A stretch of 35,688 nt of DNA, from the NCBI GenBank assembly GCA_002167285.1, contig NHDG01000103.1, positions 1 to 35,688 on the forward strand. The letters are read 5' to 3'. Position numbers and translations under genes: made by a program. The stretch comes from Planctomycetia bacterium TMED53 (GTDB taxonomy: Bacteria > Planctomycetota > UBA8108 > UBA1146). The notes beneath the pieces were generated by a model that was not told the DNA's origin, did not search any database, and saw only the letters and a list, made by a program, of their open reading frames with translations. This document shows, in pieces, positions 1 through 9,747 of the stretch (its first letter is position 1; each line of letters starts with the position of its first letter).

Positions 1-1194
1 TTCTCTGTCCGGGTCTGCCATACAGACGTCGATGATGTGAGCGCCACCTCGATCTTGTTTGCGGCCGACCTCTGCTGCTTTTTCAAATTCATTCTTGGCG
101 ATCAACTTTTTGAATTTGCGGCTACCGATCACATTGGTGCGCTCACCGACAATTAGAGGAGTGGTGTCTTCTGTGACATCCACCGCCTCGATGCCTGACA
201 GCGTCAGAGTGTCTTTTGATTCGATAACACGGGGTTGGGCAGCTTTTGCGATCTCAGCGATGGCTGCGATGTGTGAAGTCGTCGTTCCACAGCAGCCGCC
301 GACGACATTGACCCAACCCTGGTCGAAAAAAGGTTTCAGATTTGCCGAGAGAATCTCGGCGGTCTCTTCGTACTCGCCATCCGCATTGGGTAATCCCGCA
401 TTCGGATATACGGAGACGGGAAATGCCGAGATGGATGCGAGGGTACGAAGGTGGTCTGTCATGAACTTTGGGCCTGTGGCGCAGTTCATGCCGATGAAAA
501 TCGGTTCGAAGTGCTCAACGCTGGCATAGAACGCTTCGATGGTTTGCCCTGCCAACATCGTTCCCATCGGTTCGATGGTGCAAGAGATGGCGACCGGCCT
601 GCCGAAGCCGAGTTCCTGTTCAGCCTTTTCAATGCCGATTTGGGCAGCTTTCAGATTGAGCCCATCCTGCACGGTTTCGAGAAGCAGAATATCGACACCA
701 CCGCGTAACAACCCAAGAGCCTGGATTCTGAAGTTATCGACCAACTCGTCGAAGGAAATCCCTCCGGTGACAGAGAGAGTTTTAGTCGTAGGCCCCATCG
801 AGCCTAAAACCCAACAGGGCCGATCAGCAGTAGAGAAAGAATCTGCTTCGGCCCTGGCGAGTTGAGCTCCAACTTCATTAATTTCCAATGCGAGGTGTCC
901 CAGAGAATATTCATCAAGGACTAAGGGGGTTGCGCCAAAGGTGTTGGTTTCGATGCAGTCTGCCCCAGCCTCCAAATATTTACGGTGAACGGATCGAATC
1001 ACTTCCGGTCTTGTGAGGATGAGATTTTCGTTGCAGCCGTCTAGATCTTCTCCGCCAAAATCTTCTGCGGTCAGATCCAGTTCTTGGAGTTCGGTTCCGG
1101 TAGCTCCGTCGATGACCAGAATCCTGTCCTGGAGAATTTCCATAAACCGATTGCGGATTTCAGCTTTGGAAATCGTGGAAGGATCGACAGTCAT
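1..1194 (-). CDS. metH: Methionine synthase / homocysteine S-methyltransferase, N-terminal part (runs off left edge)
   Basis: Minus-strand reading from ATG at 1194 gives MTVDPSTISKAEIRNRFMEILQDRILVIDGATGTELQ...ETNTFGATPLVLDEY...GMNCATGP...NVVGGCCGTTTSHI...PLIVGERTNVIGSRKFKKLI...; Hcy-binding motifs (GGCCGT) then start of the pterin-binding domain. Open to window edge, so not in the ORF track. Confidence 0.93.
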   Translation of the reverse strand, partial: MTVDPSTISKAEIRNRFMEILQDRILVIDGATGTELQELDLTAEDFGGEDLDGCNENLILTRPEVIRSVHRKYLEAGADCIETNTFGATPLVLDEYSLGHLALEINEVGAQLARAEADSFSTADRPCWVLGSMGPTTKTLSVTGGISFDELVDNFRIQALGLLRGGVDILLLETVQDGLNLKAAQIGIEKAEQELGFGRPVAISCTIEPMGTMLAGQTIEAFYASVEHFEPIFIGMNCATGPKFMTDHLRTLASISAFPVSVYPNAGLPNADGEYEETAEILSANLKPFFDQGWVNVVGGCCGTTTSHIAAIAEIAKAAQPRVIESKDTLTLSGIEAVDVTEDTTPLIVGERTNVIGSRKFKKLIAKNEFEKAAEVGRKQDRGGAHIIDVCMADPDRE

Positions 1195-1292
1195 TCGGGG
1201 AGCTCCTGTTTGGATTTACAGCTAAACTCTAAATATAAAAGGGGAGCTACGAAGGGGGTAGAGATCATGCGAAGAAATATAAAGAAGTTTCA

Positions 1293-1982
1293 TCATGGGG
1301 TTGGGGGTGATTTGAGGATCTCGACTTCTTGACGCAATGCGTCATGTGAATCGAGGAGCTCCTCAATCAGTTTTTGCATTTGTCCCTGTCGAAGGACGAG
1401 ATCGATACGATCCTGACCTGACGATCGTACTTGCTGTTCCAGGTCTCTGATTCGTTGCTTCATCGCTTCGATGGCGCTGGCGTCTTCAACTCTCGAATCT
1501 CCCAAGGTGCTCTTGAGGGTGTCCAGCATCGATTCGAGTCGCTCGATTTTGCTTCCCAAAACCAACCTGGCCTCTTCAGCAGATTTCCCTGCGGATTCTG
1601 TACTTTTGAGTTCTTCGGCGAGTTTTGCCTTTGCCTGTTGAAGCTCTTCGATTCGTTCCAAGAGTTCACGGTGAGATTCATTCTGTTGATCGAGTCGATC
1701 GGAGTGAGCTTGGCTGGTTTCTTCAAACTTTCCAGAGAGAGTGTCGTGGAGCGCGCGATTCTCTTCGATTTTCGAAGAGTTCTTCTCGATGAGTTCTACA
1801 TTCTTTTTCAGTGAATCATCCATCGCGCCTTGAGCGATCCTGATGGTTTCAAAGTTTTGATCATTGGAAGCTTGTTTACCTTCCAGATCACTGACCCGTG
1901 ATGAGATCGCTGAATCTCCCCAAATCATGAAGGCAAGGACTGAGATGAAAGCCAGGACGACCGCGATGATGATGCTTCTCAT
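1293..1982 (-). CDS. Single-TM coiled-coil protein of unknown function
   Basis: ORF 1293..2015; likely start is the internal ATG (MRSIIIAVVLAFISVLAFMIWG) giving an N-terminal TM helix followed by a long heptad-rich coiled coil. Confidence 0.7.
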   Translation of the reverse strand: MRSIIIAVVLAFISVLAFMIWGDSAISSRVSDLEGKQASNDQNFETIRIAQGAMDDSLKKNVELIEKNSSKIEENRALHDTLSGKFEETSQAHSDRLDQQNESHRELLERIEELQQAKAKLAEELKSTESAGKSAEEARLVLGSKIERLESMLDTLKSTLGDSRVEDASAIEAMKQRIRDLEQQVRSSGQDRIDLVLRQGQMQKLIEELLDSHDALRQEVEILKSPPTP

Positions 1983-2022
1983 TTGTGGCCTTCCATGATG
2001 GATAGTGGCAGACACATAAAGT

Positions 2023-2112
2023 TGGCGGTGGGGGTGGGATTCGAACCCACGGGAGCTGTTACACCCCGCCGGTTTTCAAAACCGGTGCAATCGACCACTC
2101 TGCCACCCCACC
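2023..2112 (-). tRNA. tRNA-Ser (anticodon UGA)
   Basis: Minus strand GGTGGGGTGGCAGAGTGGTCGATTGCACCGGTTTTGAAAACCGGCGGGG...GGGTTCGAATCCCACCCCCACCGCCA; anticodon loop TTTGAAA, long variable arm, T-loop TTCGAAT, encoded CCA. Confidence 0.97.
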
Positions 2113-2184
2113 GCTATCGGCTTATTTTTACAGCACAAAAGATTCGCCCGTAATCGGTTCCCGAACAGGTTAACGGATCCCGGC

Positions 2185-3366
2185 TCAGGAAGCACCCTCG
2201 TCGATCCCTTTGGCTCTAAAACTTCGTTCTTTCCTCAGCCTCGCTAGGCGCTTTTCGCGCAATGACTGGGCGAAGTCTCGGAGGTCAGTGACCTGGTCCA
2301 GTTCATCGACGACCTCGATTCCGAGAATCGTTTCAAAGAGATCCTCGGTGGTGATCACTCCGCATGTGCCGCCATGCTCGTCTGCGACCATGGCAATCGG
2401 ATCCTTACCACTGGTGAGGTCCGAAAGGGCTTGCCGAAGAGTCGCCACTTCAGGAACGAAGCGGATTTCTCGGCGAAATTCGTTTAGTGAAGCTGAATTC
2501 CGATTGGAATCTAATGCTGCGGTCAACACTTCCCTGAGAAGAATGTAGCCGGTGACGTCATCCCGGGTATTTCCATACACGGGGATTCTACTAGGAAGTT
2601 TGCCACGGCGATTTTCTGCAAGAAGATCTTCGACGGTCGATTCCTGCCACAGATCGACGAGGACTGTCCTCGGGGTCATCACATCTCCGACCCGAATCTC
2701 ATCGAGGCGGAGAATGTTTCTGTAGAGAGCCTGCTCATGCTGGGCCAGTGTGCCTTCATTGCCTGCCATATCGATCATCGCTTCCACTTCGCCACGGGAG
2801 ACATTTTCGCCACGGATTTCACCGAAGTACCGGGTTAAGCGGCTGGTAAATGCGACGAATGGCTTCAGCAGGATGGTGAGCAATTTCAGTGAATATCCGA
2901 CGAGTCCCGACAATTTCCGTGAATGAACGGCACCGATCGTTTTCGGGATAATCTCTGAAGTCGTCAAGATCAGAAAAGTGAGGATGGCTGAGAACGCACC
3001 CACCCAAGCCTGGGAGAGTTGGCCGACCAAATATCCCGCATATGCGGCTCCAGCGGTGTGGGAGATGGTGTTCAGAATCAGGATTGCGCCAAGGGCGTCA
3101 TCCAGACGTTCCTTTTTCAGCTGGTAGAGCAGAGCGACCCCGCGGCTCTTTTCCCGCCTTTCTTCCAAACTGGGAAGGGAGACAGAGAGAAGCACGGCTT
3201 CGAGCAATGAGCAGAAGAAAGAGATCGACAGCGTCAGAAAGACCACGGTCAACAGATAGGTCACGGAACTCCCAAATCCAGCCTTGAGGCACCGACAGAA
3301 TACCCGGAACCGGCCGCCGAGGGATCGGATCCGAGCATATCGCGTTACCGGAACTTCTGGGCGCAA
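2185..3366 (-). CDS. DUF21/CBS-domain membrane protein (CNNM/CorC/HlyC-like transporter)
   Basis: N-terminal TM segments with FFCSLLEAVLLSVS (DUF21-like), then TPRT...VYGNTRDDVTGYILLRE and CBS repeats (MVADEHGGTCGVITTEDLFETILGIEVVDE). The TTG start at 3366 is uncertain; the true start is probably downstream. Confidence 0.88.
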   Translation of the reverse strand: MRPEVPVTRYARIRSLGGRFRVFCRCLKAGFGSSVTYLLTVVFLTLSISFFCSLLEAVLLSVSLPSLEERREKSRGVALLYQLKKERLDDALGAILILNTISHTAGAAYAGYLVGQLSQAWVGAFSAILTFLILTTSEIIPKTIGAVHSRKLSGLVGYSLKLLTILLKPFVAFTSRLTRYFGEIRGENVSRGEVEAMIDMAGNEGTLAQHEQALYRNILRLDEIRVGDVMTPRTVLVDLWQESTVEDLLAENRRGKLPSRIPVYGNTRDDVTGYILLREVLTAALDSNRNSASLNEFRREIRFVPEVATLRQALSDLTSGKDPIAMVADEHGGTCGVITTEDLFETILGIEVVDELDQVTDLRDFAQSLREKRLARLRKERSFRAKGIDEGAS

Positions 3367-3544
3367 ATTGCGCTTTACACTTTATAAAGTATGTGTCACC
3401 CTTTCCTCGGGTTCGCACCCCAGTGTGCGAATTCGAGCAAAGAGTGATCGGCTCAGCAGCAAGTTTTTTGCGGTCGATCAAAGGAAGAGGGAGAAACGGT
3501 CCTTGAATCGGGTCGTTCCAGCTGTCTGAAAATTTTCGACAGCT

Positions 3545-3561
3545 TTGGCACGACTACTGCT
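3545..3561 (+). promoter_or_regulatory. Sigma-54 (-24/-12) promoter upstream of the flagellar operon
   Basis: TTGGCACG-ACTA-CTGCT versus consensus YTGGCACG-N4-TTGCW: one mismatch, correct GG-N10-GC spacing, about 95 bp upstream of fliF. Confidence 0.8.
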
Positions 3562-3657
3562 TGTGTAAGAAGGCCTCGTTTTTCCGTTTTAAAAAATCAG
3601 GATTCTGGGGGAAGAGTCTTCAACGATTGAAGGCGGAGATCGGGAAAGAGGAACGGG

Positions 3658-5601
3658 ATGACACAGCAGAATGGTGACACGGGACGACAGACTCCGGAGC
3701 GAGTCTCCAGTACCTATGAGTTCGAACGTGTTTGGGACAACCTCGGTCAAGGCGGGAAAGTCATCTTGACCTTATGTACGGTCATTCTGGTCTACAGTTT
3801 TTTCTTCAATGGAAACTCATTCACAGAGCTTTCCGAAATTGATGTGGTCGGCGAGGAACGTGACAAGTTGGTCAAGTATCTCGAAGAAGAAAACATCGAT
3901 TTCCGATACACAGAAGAAGGGGTCGTTCGAATCCCGAGTAATAAAGTCAGTGAAGTCTACGGATTTCTCGACAGGTTTGTGAAGGTTGAGCAAGAGTCAA
4001 CAATAGCTGCAGCTGCAGCTACACCAGTGAATCTGCCGGATCTGACCAACTTCCGCCTTGGGAGTTTCAATAGATCTACCAATCGCCTTGAGAAAAAAAT
4101 CAAAGCGACAGAGGCAGAGATCGCACGCTACGATGGAATCGATTCCATCAGCATCGTTCCAAATAGACTTGCCACAGAGAGGCAGTCTTTCGACAGAGCG
4201 CCGAGCTTTAATCGGGTGACTGTTCAGGTCGAGCTGGAAGAAAACAGAAGGTCGATCGGGCTCGGTAGTGACATGATCAAGCTGATCAAGTCCCACGTCA
4301 GCGCTGCGATGGACATTCCTATCTCCAACATTCAAATGTTTGATTTGAGCGGACGTAGTTACGATTTCGTAGATAGAGGCTTTACGGCAGCGGACATTCG
4401 CCAAAAGGCCGGAATCGTTGAGAACCGGGTTGCGGATTTCATGGCCAACATTCTGCCGTTGGACAGCTTCCGTATTCAGGTAGATGTGGGCGCTCCAACA
4501 CTGCCAGCATCAGTCAACGGTGACGAAGTAATTCCTGAGCTTCGGCAAATCAATGATCGCATCATCCAGTTGACCCCCGTGACCGCTCCTCTTCCAGAGG
4601 ACGTTGTCACCATCACTGCTCTTCAAAATGCGCAGTCGAAGTTCGGCAACAGTAATTTGAATAACCCAGAGATCAGCAATGTCGCGGTGACGGTCTTTAT
4701 CGATCGTGAGCCCGCTCGCGCTGTCTTGGATAGGGAAGAATACGAGCGTCGCCTCAGCTTTGATCCGGTGATTTCAATCCCTCCCCAGGAAAGTTTTCAG
4801 TCGATCACACGCGATATCGCAATCCATTTGGAAGATCACTTGAGGGCTACTTTCCCTGAAGACAGTGTTACTGCCAGGCTTGTTCCGGTGAACCTCATCG
4901 GAGCCAATGGCCAGTTGGCAGATTCCTCTTGGGTCTCGCGGGAGTTCTTCGTTCCAGCGGCCGCAAATGGGAATAGTTCCCAGAGTTCGACCATCTTCTT
5001 CTTCGCCCTCGTGTCGTTTTTGTTTGTGGTGCTGATGTTCAGAGACGGGCCGAAGGACGCTGAAAATCGTTATTCCATCAAAGGTTTTCACGGAGGAATC
5101 GTCGAAAGATCGGTGCCCAGTTTCACTTCCGGCAACGGTTTTGCCACAGGAGTTACTCCTGGGGAAGATCCTGTCATCGTTCAGCAGATCGTACAGAAGT
5201 CCTTCGAGGAGCGAATCGAAGTACTTAGAGCCATCGTACGCAATGGGGCTGAAAACCTTCCAGGTAGCGGTGTTCTCGCGCTGATGATTTTTGATCTTTC
5301 TGAGAATCGTCAAGATTTCTTCACTGCTCTCACAGAAGAGGAATGCAGTGTCCTCTTCGAGTTGGTAGACGGAATCGTTGCTCCCATCGCAAAAGAGGAA
5401 ATCGAAGACGCTTTTGCAGCCTTCGAGTTGATCAACAAGGGTCTGGCCAATGGCAACGATATTCCTGTTTTGGTGACCACCGTTCCGACTCGTCCTCAAA
5501 TCGATCAAAAGGTGATCGAGGACATTCGTTCGACCAACCCTGCATTGGCTGACGTGATCTCGAAAAACCGTGAGGGTGCCGACCGGGAAAAGAGAAGTTG
5601 A
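3658..5601 (+). CDS. fliF: Flagellar MS-ring protein FliF (divergent, extended cytoplasmic tail)
   Basis: TM1 (VILTLCTVILVYSFFF), YscJ/FliF-type domain (EERDKLVKYLEEENIDFRYTEEGVVRIPSNKVSEVYGFL), TM2 (SSTIFFFALVSFLFVVLMF), first gene upstream of fliH/fliI. Confidence 0.85.
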   Translation: MTQQNGDTGRQTPERVSSTYEFERVWDNLGQGGKVILTLCTVILVYSFFFNGNSFTELSEIDVVGEERDKLVKYLEEENIDFRYTEEGVVRIPSNKVSEVYGFLDRFVKVEQESTIAAAAATPVNLPDLTNFRLGSFNRSTNRLEKKIKATEAEIARYDGIDSISIVPNRLATERQSFDRAPSFNRVTVQVELEENRRSIGLGSDMIKLIKSHVSAAMDIPISNIQMFDLSGRSYDFVDRGFTAADIRQKAGIVENRVADFMANILPLDSFRIQVDVGAPTLPASVNGDEVIPELRQINDRIIQLTPVTAPLPEDVVTITALQNAQSKFGNSNLNNPEISNVAVTVFIDREPARAVLDREEYERRLSFDPVISIPPQESFQSITRDIAIHLEDHLRATFPEDSVTARLVPVNLIGANGQLADSSWVSREFFVPAAANGNSSQSSTIFFFALVSFLFVVLMFRDGPKDAENRYSIKGFHGGIVERSVPSFTSGNGFATGVTPGEDPVIVQQIVQKSFEERIEVLRAIVRNGAENLPGSGVLALMIFDLSENRQDFFTALTEEECSVLFELVDGIVAPIAKEEIEDAFAAFELINKGLANGNDIPVLVTTVPTRPQIDQKVIEDIRSTNPALADVISKNREGADREKRS

Positions 5602-6443
5602 AGATGAGTTCGAATCCCCAACCCGACTACGAATTGGAGGGCCACGTGGAGGAGCAGGATCTTCTCAACGCTCGGATGGAACTCGAAGCCCTTAGGGAGG
5701 CTTATGACGACCTGAAGAGGGGATTGATTCTCGAGGGCGAGCAGCAAAAGGCAAGATTGCAGGAAGCTCGTAAAGCCGAGAGCGAGCGCATCATTCAGCG
5801 GATGGAAGATGAGCGAAAAAAGTCCGAAGAAGCGCGTCAAAAAAATGAAGTCATTTGTCAGGAGCTTCGTCAGGCAAGTTCTGAGGAAGGGCGACGTCAG
5901 GGTTATGAGATCGGTTACGAGGAAGGACTGCAAAAAGGCCTCGAAGAAAGCCGACGTGTAGCGCGAGAAAACACTGAAAGAGCAGCGAAAGAAATCCTTG
6001 GAGATTCTTGCGACACATTACCCGCGACATTGGCGAAGTGTCTGGACGACTTCGATCGTGCATGGCGTGAAACGGTTTCAGAGATGCGCAGGGATACCGT
6101 TGCGCTATCCAGAGGAATCGCTGAGAGGATCATTCGTAGAGAGCTCGATCAGCTACCACAATTGGTTCTCGAAAACATCGAGGTTGCGGTACAGCGCATC
6201 TCAGATCGTCGCCGTTTGTGTATTGAAGTGCATCCTGCTGATTTGGAAGCAGTGGTGCAATTCCTTCCAGAGCTCGGTCGTCGCATTAGGGGTGCAGAAG
6301 CAGCCGAAGTTGTTGGGCAAGAGTTCATCCAAAGAGGTGGGTGTCGCATTCAGAGTGAAACTGGGCAAGTCGATCTTCGTATCGACACTCAGCTAGATCT
6401 CATCGAATCAGCGCTCATCAGAAACACACAGGTGTCAGGATGA
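5598..6443 (+). CDS. fliH: Flagellar assembly protein FliH
   Basis: Glu/Lys-rich coiled coil followed by FliH/HrpE-like C-terminus (ERIIRRELDQLPQLVLENIEVAVQRISDRRRLCIEVHPADLEAV); directly upstream of fliI. TTG or ATG (5604) start. Confidence 0.85.
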   Translation: MKMSSNPQPDYELEGHVEEQDLLNARMELEALREAYDDLKRGLILEGEQQKARLQEARKAESERIIQRMEDERKKSEEARQKNEVICQELRQASSEEGRRQGYEIGYEEGLQKGLEESRRVARENTERAAKEILGDSCDTLPATLAKCLDDFDRAWRETVSEMRRDTVALSRGIAERIIRRELDQLPQLVLENIEVAVQRISDRRRLCIEVHPADLEAVVQFLPELGRRIRGAEAAEVVGQEFIQRGGCRIQSETGQVDLRIDTQLDLIESALIRNTQVSG

Positions 6444-7765
6444 ATTTCCTCTCCGCATTGGAAAACCTTGACCAGCAAGGACTCGTCAGGGTGCAAGGGA
6501 GAGTGGTCGCCGTCACGGGAGTTCTCGTCGAGGCTGAGGGGCTTTCTCTGCCCGTCGGCGCAGAATGTGAAATCGTGACTCGCGCCGGCATCCGATCCAA
6601 TGCGGAGGTGGTGGCTTTTTCTGGGGATAAAACTCTCCTACTTCCGGAATCCGGGATTGAAGGAATCGGGCCCCAGGACACTGTGATTCATGATGGGGGG
6701 GTCCCTAGTATCCCCGTATCAGCAGAGTTATTGGGGAGAGTCATCGATGCGAGGGGTAATCCCATCGATGGATTGGGTCCAATTTCAAATGGCACTCTTT
6801 TTCCAATACACAATGAGCCGATTCCAGCCCTGCGTCGTGGATTGATTAACCAACCGATGACGACAGGTGTAAGGGCTCTCGATGGGGTTTTAACTGCCGG
6901 GCGTGGTCAACGTCTGGGAATCTTCTCAGGGAGTGGTGTCGGAAAATCAACTTTGATGGGGATGATCGCGAGAAATACCGATCTACCAGTCAGAGTGATC
7001 GCCTTGATTGGTGAACGCGGCCGGGAAGTCAGAGAGTTTGTTGAACGAGATCTCGGTCCCGATGGTTTGAAAAACTCAGTTGTTGTTGTCGCGACCAGTG
7101 ATGAGGCTGCAGTACTTAGAATCAGAGCCGCGAAGGTGGCGACATCTATCGCTGAATGGTTCCGTGACAGCGGATCAGACGTACTGCTAATGGTGGATTC
7201 ATTGACTCGAATTGCACTGGCGCAGAGAGAAGTGGGATTGAGTGCAGGGGAACCTCCAACAACCCGCGGATACACTCCCAGCGTTTTTGCCATGTTACCG
7301 AAATTGCTCGAGCGAAGCGGGCCAGGGGAATCGGGAACCATCACTGCGTTCTACTCAGTTCTCGTTGAAGCGGATGATCAAAACGATCCGATTGGCGATG
7401 CGGTACGGGGAATCCTGGACGGTCAAATTTGGTTGTCCCGGGATCTAGCAAGCAAAGGTTGGTTTCCGCCGATAGAGCCATGCTCGAGTAAAAGCAGAAC
7501 AATGCCTGCAGTGGTTTCAGAGGATCACCTCAAGGCTGCTCGCAAACTGACTGAACTGATCGCGACTTACGCAGAGATCGAGGACATGATTCGCCTGGGG
7601 GCCTACAAAAAAGGTCAAGACATGGGTGCGGATACAGCTGCAGAAATGCGCCCAGCCATAGAATCTTTTTTGCGCCAGGAACCCAAAGAGTTCTCAGCAT
7701 ACGAAGAGACTTTGAGCAGGCTTCTTTCCATCGATGAGTCATCGAGGAGAGGAGATCGCCGATGA
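6440..7765 (+). CDS. fliI: Flagellum-specific ATPase FliI
   Basis: Walker A GSGVGKST, ALIGERGREVREF, LLMVDSLTRIALAQREVGLSAGEPPTTRGYTPSVFAMLPKLLERSG. Confidence 0.97.
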   Translation: MNFLSALENLDQQGLVRVQGRVVAVTGVLVEAEGLSLPVGAECEIVTRAGIRSNAEVVAFSGDKTLLLPESGIEGIGPQDTVIHDGGVPSIPVSAELLGRVIDARGNPIDGLGPISNGTLFPIHNEPIPALRRGLINQPMTTGVRALDGVLTAGRGQRLGIFSGSGVGKSTLMGMIARNTDLPVRVIALIGERGREVREFVERDLGPDGLKNSVVVVATSDEAAVLRIRAAKVATSIAEWFRDSGSDVLLMVDSLTRIALAQREVGLSAGEPPTTRGYTPSVFAMLPKLLERSGPGESGTITAFYSVLVEADDQNDPIGDAVRGILDGQIWLSRDLASKGWFPPIEPCSSKSRTMPAVVSEDHLKAARKLTELIATYAEIEDMIRLGAYKKGQDMGADTAAEMRPAIESFLRQEPKEFSAYEETLSRLLSIDESSRRGDRR

Positions 7766-8220
7766 AGTCTTCAACTGAGCGATTGAAATCAGTCCTTAAA
7801 ATCAGAGAAGCAGAGCTCGAATCTGCAGTCGGTCTACTGTTGCTAAAAAAATCCGGACTCCACGAAGTCATGGAGCAGCTCAAAGAATTAAAAAAAGAGA
7901 GCGCCAGTATTTCGCAGGAGATGAAGTCAACAAACGGTGTCGATGAGTCTTTGGAGCCGATGGTTCATGGGCGATATTTGGCTCGGTTACGCCGGGAAGT
8001 GATGAGATTGAGCAAGGAAGTCACGGGTCTTCAGGAAACTGTCGATGTTGCGCGATCAAAGGTCAAATCCGCACATGGGCGACACGGTGCTGTGAAACTG
8101 CTCATCACGCAGCGGCAGGAGAAGGAACTTCTTCAAGAAATGCAGAAAGAACAGCGGCAGGTCGATGGTGATTCATGCCAGCGATTTATCGCGAATGAAA
8201 TCAGGGGTGAGGTCAGCTGA
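7762..8220 (+). CDS. fliJ: FliJ-like flagellar export chaperone
   Basis: Small all-helical coiled-coil protein, ATGA-coupled to fliI; assignment mainly by position and composition. Confidence 0.65.
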   Translation: MKSSTERLKSVLKIREAELESAVGLLLLKKSGLHEVMEQLKELKKESASISQEMKSTNGVDESLEPMVHGRYLARLRREVMRLSKEVTGLQETVDVARSKVKSAHGRHGAVKLLITQRQEKELLQEMQKEQRQVDGDSCQRFIANEIRGEVS

Positions 8221-8281
8221 TCGGAGTGTCTTCTGTTGAAAAGACTCATCGATCAATAGACTCAGGGGAAAGGAACAGGAA

Positions 8282-8911
8282 ATGAAAAATCAGGGGCTTA
8301 GAGTTCTCCAGATTTGTGCAGTGGTTTTGTTGTTGGTGGTTTTGGGCGCCGGAGAAGCACACGCTCAGCTCTTTCCCATCGCTGATGGGGCAGCAGGGAG
8401 CACCGTCAATGGCGCAGTTTCTGGAGGTGCCGGAGCAGCTGGAAACAGCATCACCGGACCTGCGGGCTTGCAGTCTTTGCTGGAAGCGATCGGCGCGATT
8501 CTGATTTTGTCAGGTTGCGGCGTCGGAGTAGTTTTGCTCGCTAAAAAGTACTTCCCTGGTGCGATCCCTGGAACGGATGCACGAATGAAGGTGCTGACTC
8601 GAATTCCGCTGGGGAACCGCCAGAACGTAGTGACCTTCCGCATTGGAGAACGCGTCTTGGTTGTCGCTCAATCTCCAAATCGAGTCGATCTACTCTCCGA
8701 AATCACTGATCCGCGTGAAGTTCAGAATCTTAGCTATGGAAGTGATTTCTCCAGAGAAATCGAGAGAGTTCGTATCGATACACAAGATGACGAGTTCCCA
8801 GAGCAGTATGAGGTCGGTTCGACTGATACGAGTGTACGTGAAGAAATCAAATGGTTGCGTGAGCGCCTCGATGGCTACAACGAAAAGACGGAAGAAGAAG
8901 TTCACAGTTGA
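8282..8911 (+). CDS. fliO: Flagellar biosynthesis protein FliO
   Basis: Signal-like N-terminus, one TM, then KVLTRIPLGNRQNVVTFRIGERVLVVAQSPNRVDLLSEI (FliO motif); upstream of fliP. Confidence 0.82.
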   Translation: MKNQGLRVLQICAVVLLLVVLGAGEAHAQLFPIADGAAGSTVNGAVSGGAGAAGNSITGPAGLQSLLEAIGAILILSGCGVGVVLLAKKYFPGAIPGTDARMKVLTRIPLGNRQNVVTFRIGERVLVVAQSPNRVDLLSEITDPREVQNLSYGSDFSREIERVRIDTQDDEFPEQYEVGSTDTSVREEIKWLRERLDGYNEKTEEEVHS

Positions 8912-9747
8912 TCAAAGTTAGAAACTTATTGGCGCTGGGAACATGCCTGGCAGCGATATTGGTCACCATGGGTTCAACCGTGGTTCATGCCTCAGAAGGA
9001 GGGGCTGATATCGTCAGTCGGGTCTTGGATGGAAACCCCGAGAATGTCGGGGTTTCCATCAAGTTGCTGCTGTTGACTACAGTGGTCGCAGTTGCACCAG
9101 CGCTATTGCTTCTGACGACAAGTTTTACCCGAATCATCGTTGTCCTCGGGTTTGTCCGCCGTGCAATCGGCACTCAGGATGCGCCTCCAAACCAGGTGAT
9201 ATTCGGCTTGTCCCTTCTTTTGACCTTGGTAGTGATGGGACCAACTTGGTCCGATATTTACAGCAATGCCATCCAGCCCTATTCAGAACAAACGATCTCC
9301 CCGGTGACCGGGGAAGTGATGGATGCGCAGCAAGCCAGCAAGTACGCGGAAACTCGCATACGCGAGTTCATGTACCCATTCGTGGATGTGGACGACCTTT
9401 TACTGATGGCTCGGGTTGGTGCACCACAGGTATATCGTGAACTTCACGATGACAATCAAGTTGAAGTCTCACGGCAGTTTGTGGAAGCCCTTCCACTGAC
9501 AGTTATCGTCCCCGCGTTTGTTCTGTCTGAGTTGAAGTTGGCTTTCCAAATGGGGGTGATGATCTTTATCCCCTTCCTGATCATCGATCTCGTCGTCAGT
9601 TCCATACTCGTGTCGATGGGCATGTTCATGTTGCCACCGATACTGGTCTCTCTGCCATTCAAGATTTTGGTGTTCGTGATGGCAGATGGCTGGTCACTGG
9701 TTGTAGAACAATTGCTCTACCATGGAACAGTGGGGACAGCGGGATGA
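8908..9747 (+). CDS. fliP: Flagellar export gate protein FliP
   Basis: TTSFTRIIVVLGFVRRAIGTQDAPPNQVIFGLSLLLTLVVMGP...FVLSELKLAFQMGVMIFIPFLIIDLVVSSILVSMGMFMLPPILVSLPFKILVFVMADGW. Confidence 0.97.
   Translation: MIKVRNLLALGTCLAAILVTMGSTVVHASEGGADIVSRVLDGNPENVGVSIKLLLLTTVVAVAPALLLLTTSFTRIIVVLGFVRRAIGTQDAPPNQVIFGLSLLLTLVVMGPTWSDIYSNAIQPYSEQTISPVTGEVMDAQQASKYAETRIREFMYPFVDVDDLLLMARVGAPQVYRELHDDNQVEVSRQFVEALPLTVIVPAFVLSELKLAFQMGVMIFIPFLIIDLVVSSILVSMGMFMLPPILVSLPFKILVFVMADGWSLVVEQLLYHGTVGTAG

Noticed and set aside
59-1332. Plus-strand ORFs at the left edge
   Set aside because: Antisense to a clear MetH reading frame that is open to the window edge and therefore missing from the ORF list.
4774-5508. 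Long antisense ORF (244 aa) within fliF
   Set aside because: Shadow ORF opposite a recognisable FliF; no family features and no plausible start region.
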